DNA of 64,000 nt from Eubacterium uniforme (lineage in GTDB: Bacteria; Bacillota; Clostridia; Lachnospirales; Lachnospiraceae), in contig NZ_FUXZ01000003.1 in NCBI RefSeq assembly GCF_900167115.1, positions 124,001-188,000 of the forward strand. The letters are read 5' to 3'. The position numbers and the translations under genes are program-made. The notes beneath the pieces are model-generated. The model did not search any database. It was not told where the DNA came from and saw nothing but the letters and a program-made list of their open reading frames with translations. Positions 63,256 through 64,000 of this stretch are shown piece by piece; positions within the stretch are counted from its first letter, which is position 1, and every line of letters starts with the position of its first letter.

Positions 63256-64000
63256 TTAATAAATTGCTATTGGCATATTTGTATCTACTATTTCATATAT
63301 CTTTGGCATTGTTTTAGCTGGACAGTTAATACAACCATGGGATCCATTTCTTCTCCAAATATTACCACCAAATCTATTTCTATAAGACGTTTCATGAATA
63401 CCGATTCCATAATTTGTAACTCTAATCCAGTTTTTAACCCAGACTATGTATTCAGGTCTGCCATTTTTTATTTCTCCAGTAAGTTTTTTATTAGTTCTCT
63501 TATCAAATGCATAGAATGCACCCTTTGATGTTTCATGCTTACCATCATTCTTACCTGTAACAACATCTGTTTCTAAAGCAACTTTTCCATCTTTGTAAAT
63601 CCACATATGTTGCTTTGCTATACTAATTTCAATATAGTTTTTACCAAAACCATAATTATCATCGTATGGAGCTGCTTCTTTTCTAGTAAAAACAGGCTCT
63701 CTCTCAACATTTACTCCTTCTTTAAGTTCCTTCTTTAACTGTTTTACTTCATTTTCCTTATCTATCAAATAACCATAATATCCTTCTGCTCGTAAGAAAA
63801 TAACATCTCCAGCATTAGTCTTAAACTCATGTTCCTTATAAACTGTATCAACTTCTGATGCTAATTTATCAACATATTCAGTAAGTTTCTTATTCCATTT
63901 TTTCTTATTCTTGTAGTAATTTCCATCCTCATCTTTCTTAAGCCACTTCTTAAGAGTTTTACCATCAAGAACTTTTTCCTTATCATTTGGGAGTTTATAT
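63256..64000 (-). CDS. L,D-transpeptidase, YkuD domain (partial, 5' end outside)
   Basis: The frame stays open from the stop at 63256 to the right window edge, 248 codons, so the start lies outside. The C-terminal YkuD domain has IEISIAKQHMWIYKDG and the catalytic HGCINCPAKTM motif (His-x-Gly-Cys) with GIHETSYRNRFGGNIWRRNGSHG. The upstream 90 residues (LPNDKEKVLDGKTLKKWLKKDEDGNYY ... YGYLIDKENE) match the peptidoglycan-binding part of long YkuD proteins. It forms 3-3 crosslinks or attaches proteins to the wall. Confidence 0.92.
   Translation of the reverse strand, partial: YKLPNDKEKVLDGKTLKKWLKKDEDGNYYKNKKKWNKKLTEYVDKLASEVDTVYKEHEFKTNAGDVIFLRAEGYYGYLIDKENEVKQLKKELKEGVNVEREPVFTRKEAAPYDDNYGFGKNYIEISIAKQHMWIYKDGKVALETDVVTGKNDGKHETSKGAFYAFDKRTNKKLTGEIKNGRPEYIVWVKNWIRVTNYGIGIHETSYRNRFGGNIWRRNGSHGCINCPAKTMPKIYEIVDTNMPIAIY

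Overview
The window is AT-rich, densely coded DNA from a Gram-positive anaerobe of the Clostridia, most likely a member of the Lachnospiraceae. This rests on the fused S10-spc-alpha ribosomal operon followed by ecfA1-ecfA2-ecfT-truA-rplM-rpsI, on lipobox lipoproteins, on a sortase-type PQTG surface protein, on consensus sigma-A promoters and strong GGAGG ribosome binding sites, and on the absence of outer-membrane genes. The family call is inference; no rRNA gene is present. I saw no tRNA, CRISPR array, prophage or insertion sequence.

Layout. 1-5.0 kb (minus strand): the 5' end of a corrinoid adenosyltransferase gene, a membrane-anchored unknown, metY-type homocysteine synthase, bioY and a MATE exporter. 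5.1-25.7 kb (minus): one long translation block. In transcription order it is rpsJ, rplC, rplD, rplW, rplB, rpsS, rplV, rpsC, rplP, rpmC, rpsQ, rplN, rplX, rplE, rpsN, rpsH, rplF, rplR, rpsE, rpmD, rplO, secY, adk, map, infA, rpmJ, rpsM, rpsK, rpsD, rpoA, rplQ, then the ECF transporter module, truA, and rplM-rpsI from its own promoter. 26-32.9 kb: carbohydrate and central metabolism (GH13 lipoprotein, RlmI-like rRNA methyltransferase, GH53 galactanase, ilvE, transaldolase-like aldolase). 32.9-38.9 kb: a cell-wall protein with Thr/Glu repeats, a membrane diguanylate cyclase, a low-molecular-weight phosphatase, a PEBP lipoprotein and a PdxR-type regulator that diverges from pdxS-pdxT. 40.5-54.2 kb: mostly single minus-strand genes (amidase, queuosine-precursor transporter, rhodanese-MoeB fusion, DUF4003, AraC, GNATs, HAD, TIM-barrel isomerase, RhuM, flavoprotein, TetR). 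54.3-57.3 kb: an ABC/FtsX exporter that diverges from the TetR gene. 57.3-64 kb: lipoprotein, Gfo/Idh/MocA oxidoreductase, GNAT, 2H phosphoesterase, YbaK/PrdX deacylase, methyltransferase and an L,D-transpeptidase cut by the window edge, with several gene remnants between them.

The most interesting signals are non-coding. The 5' leader of the methyltransferase at 28.2 kb starts with a cloverleaf-like fold and encodes an 18-codon upstream ORF that resembles erm stalling peptides. The queuosine-precursor transporter has a preQ1-like pseudoknot leader. A BirA-like palindrome is merged with a terminator upstream of bioY. Two gaps inside the ribosomal operon (rpsH-rplF and rpsM-rpmJ) are packed with hairpins. 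None of these could be tested computationally here; all positions were read by eye.
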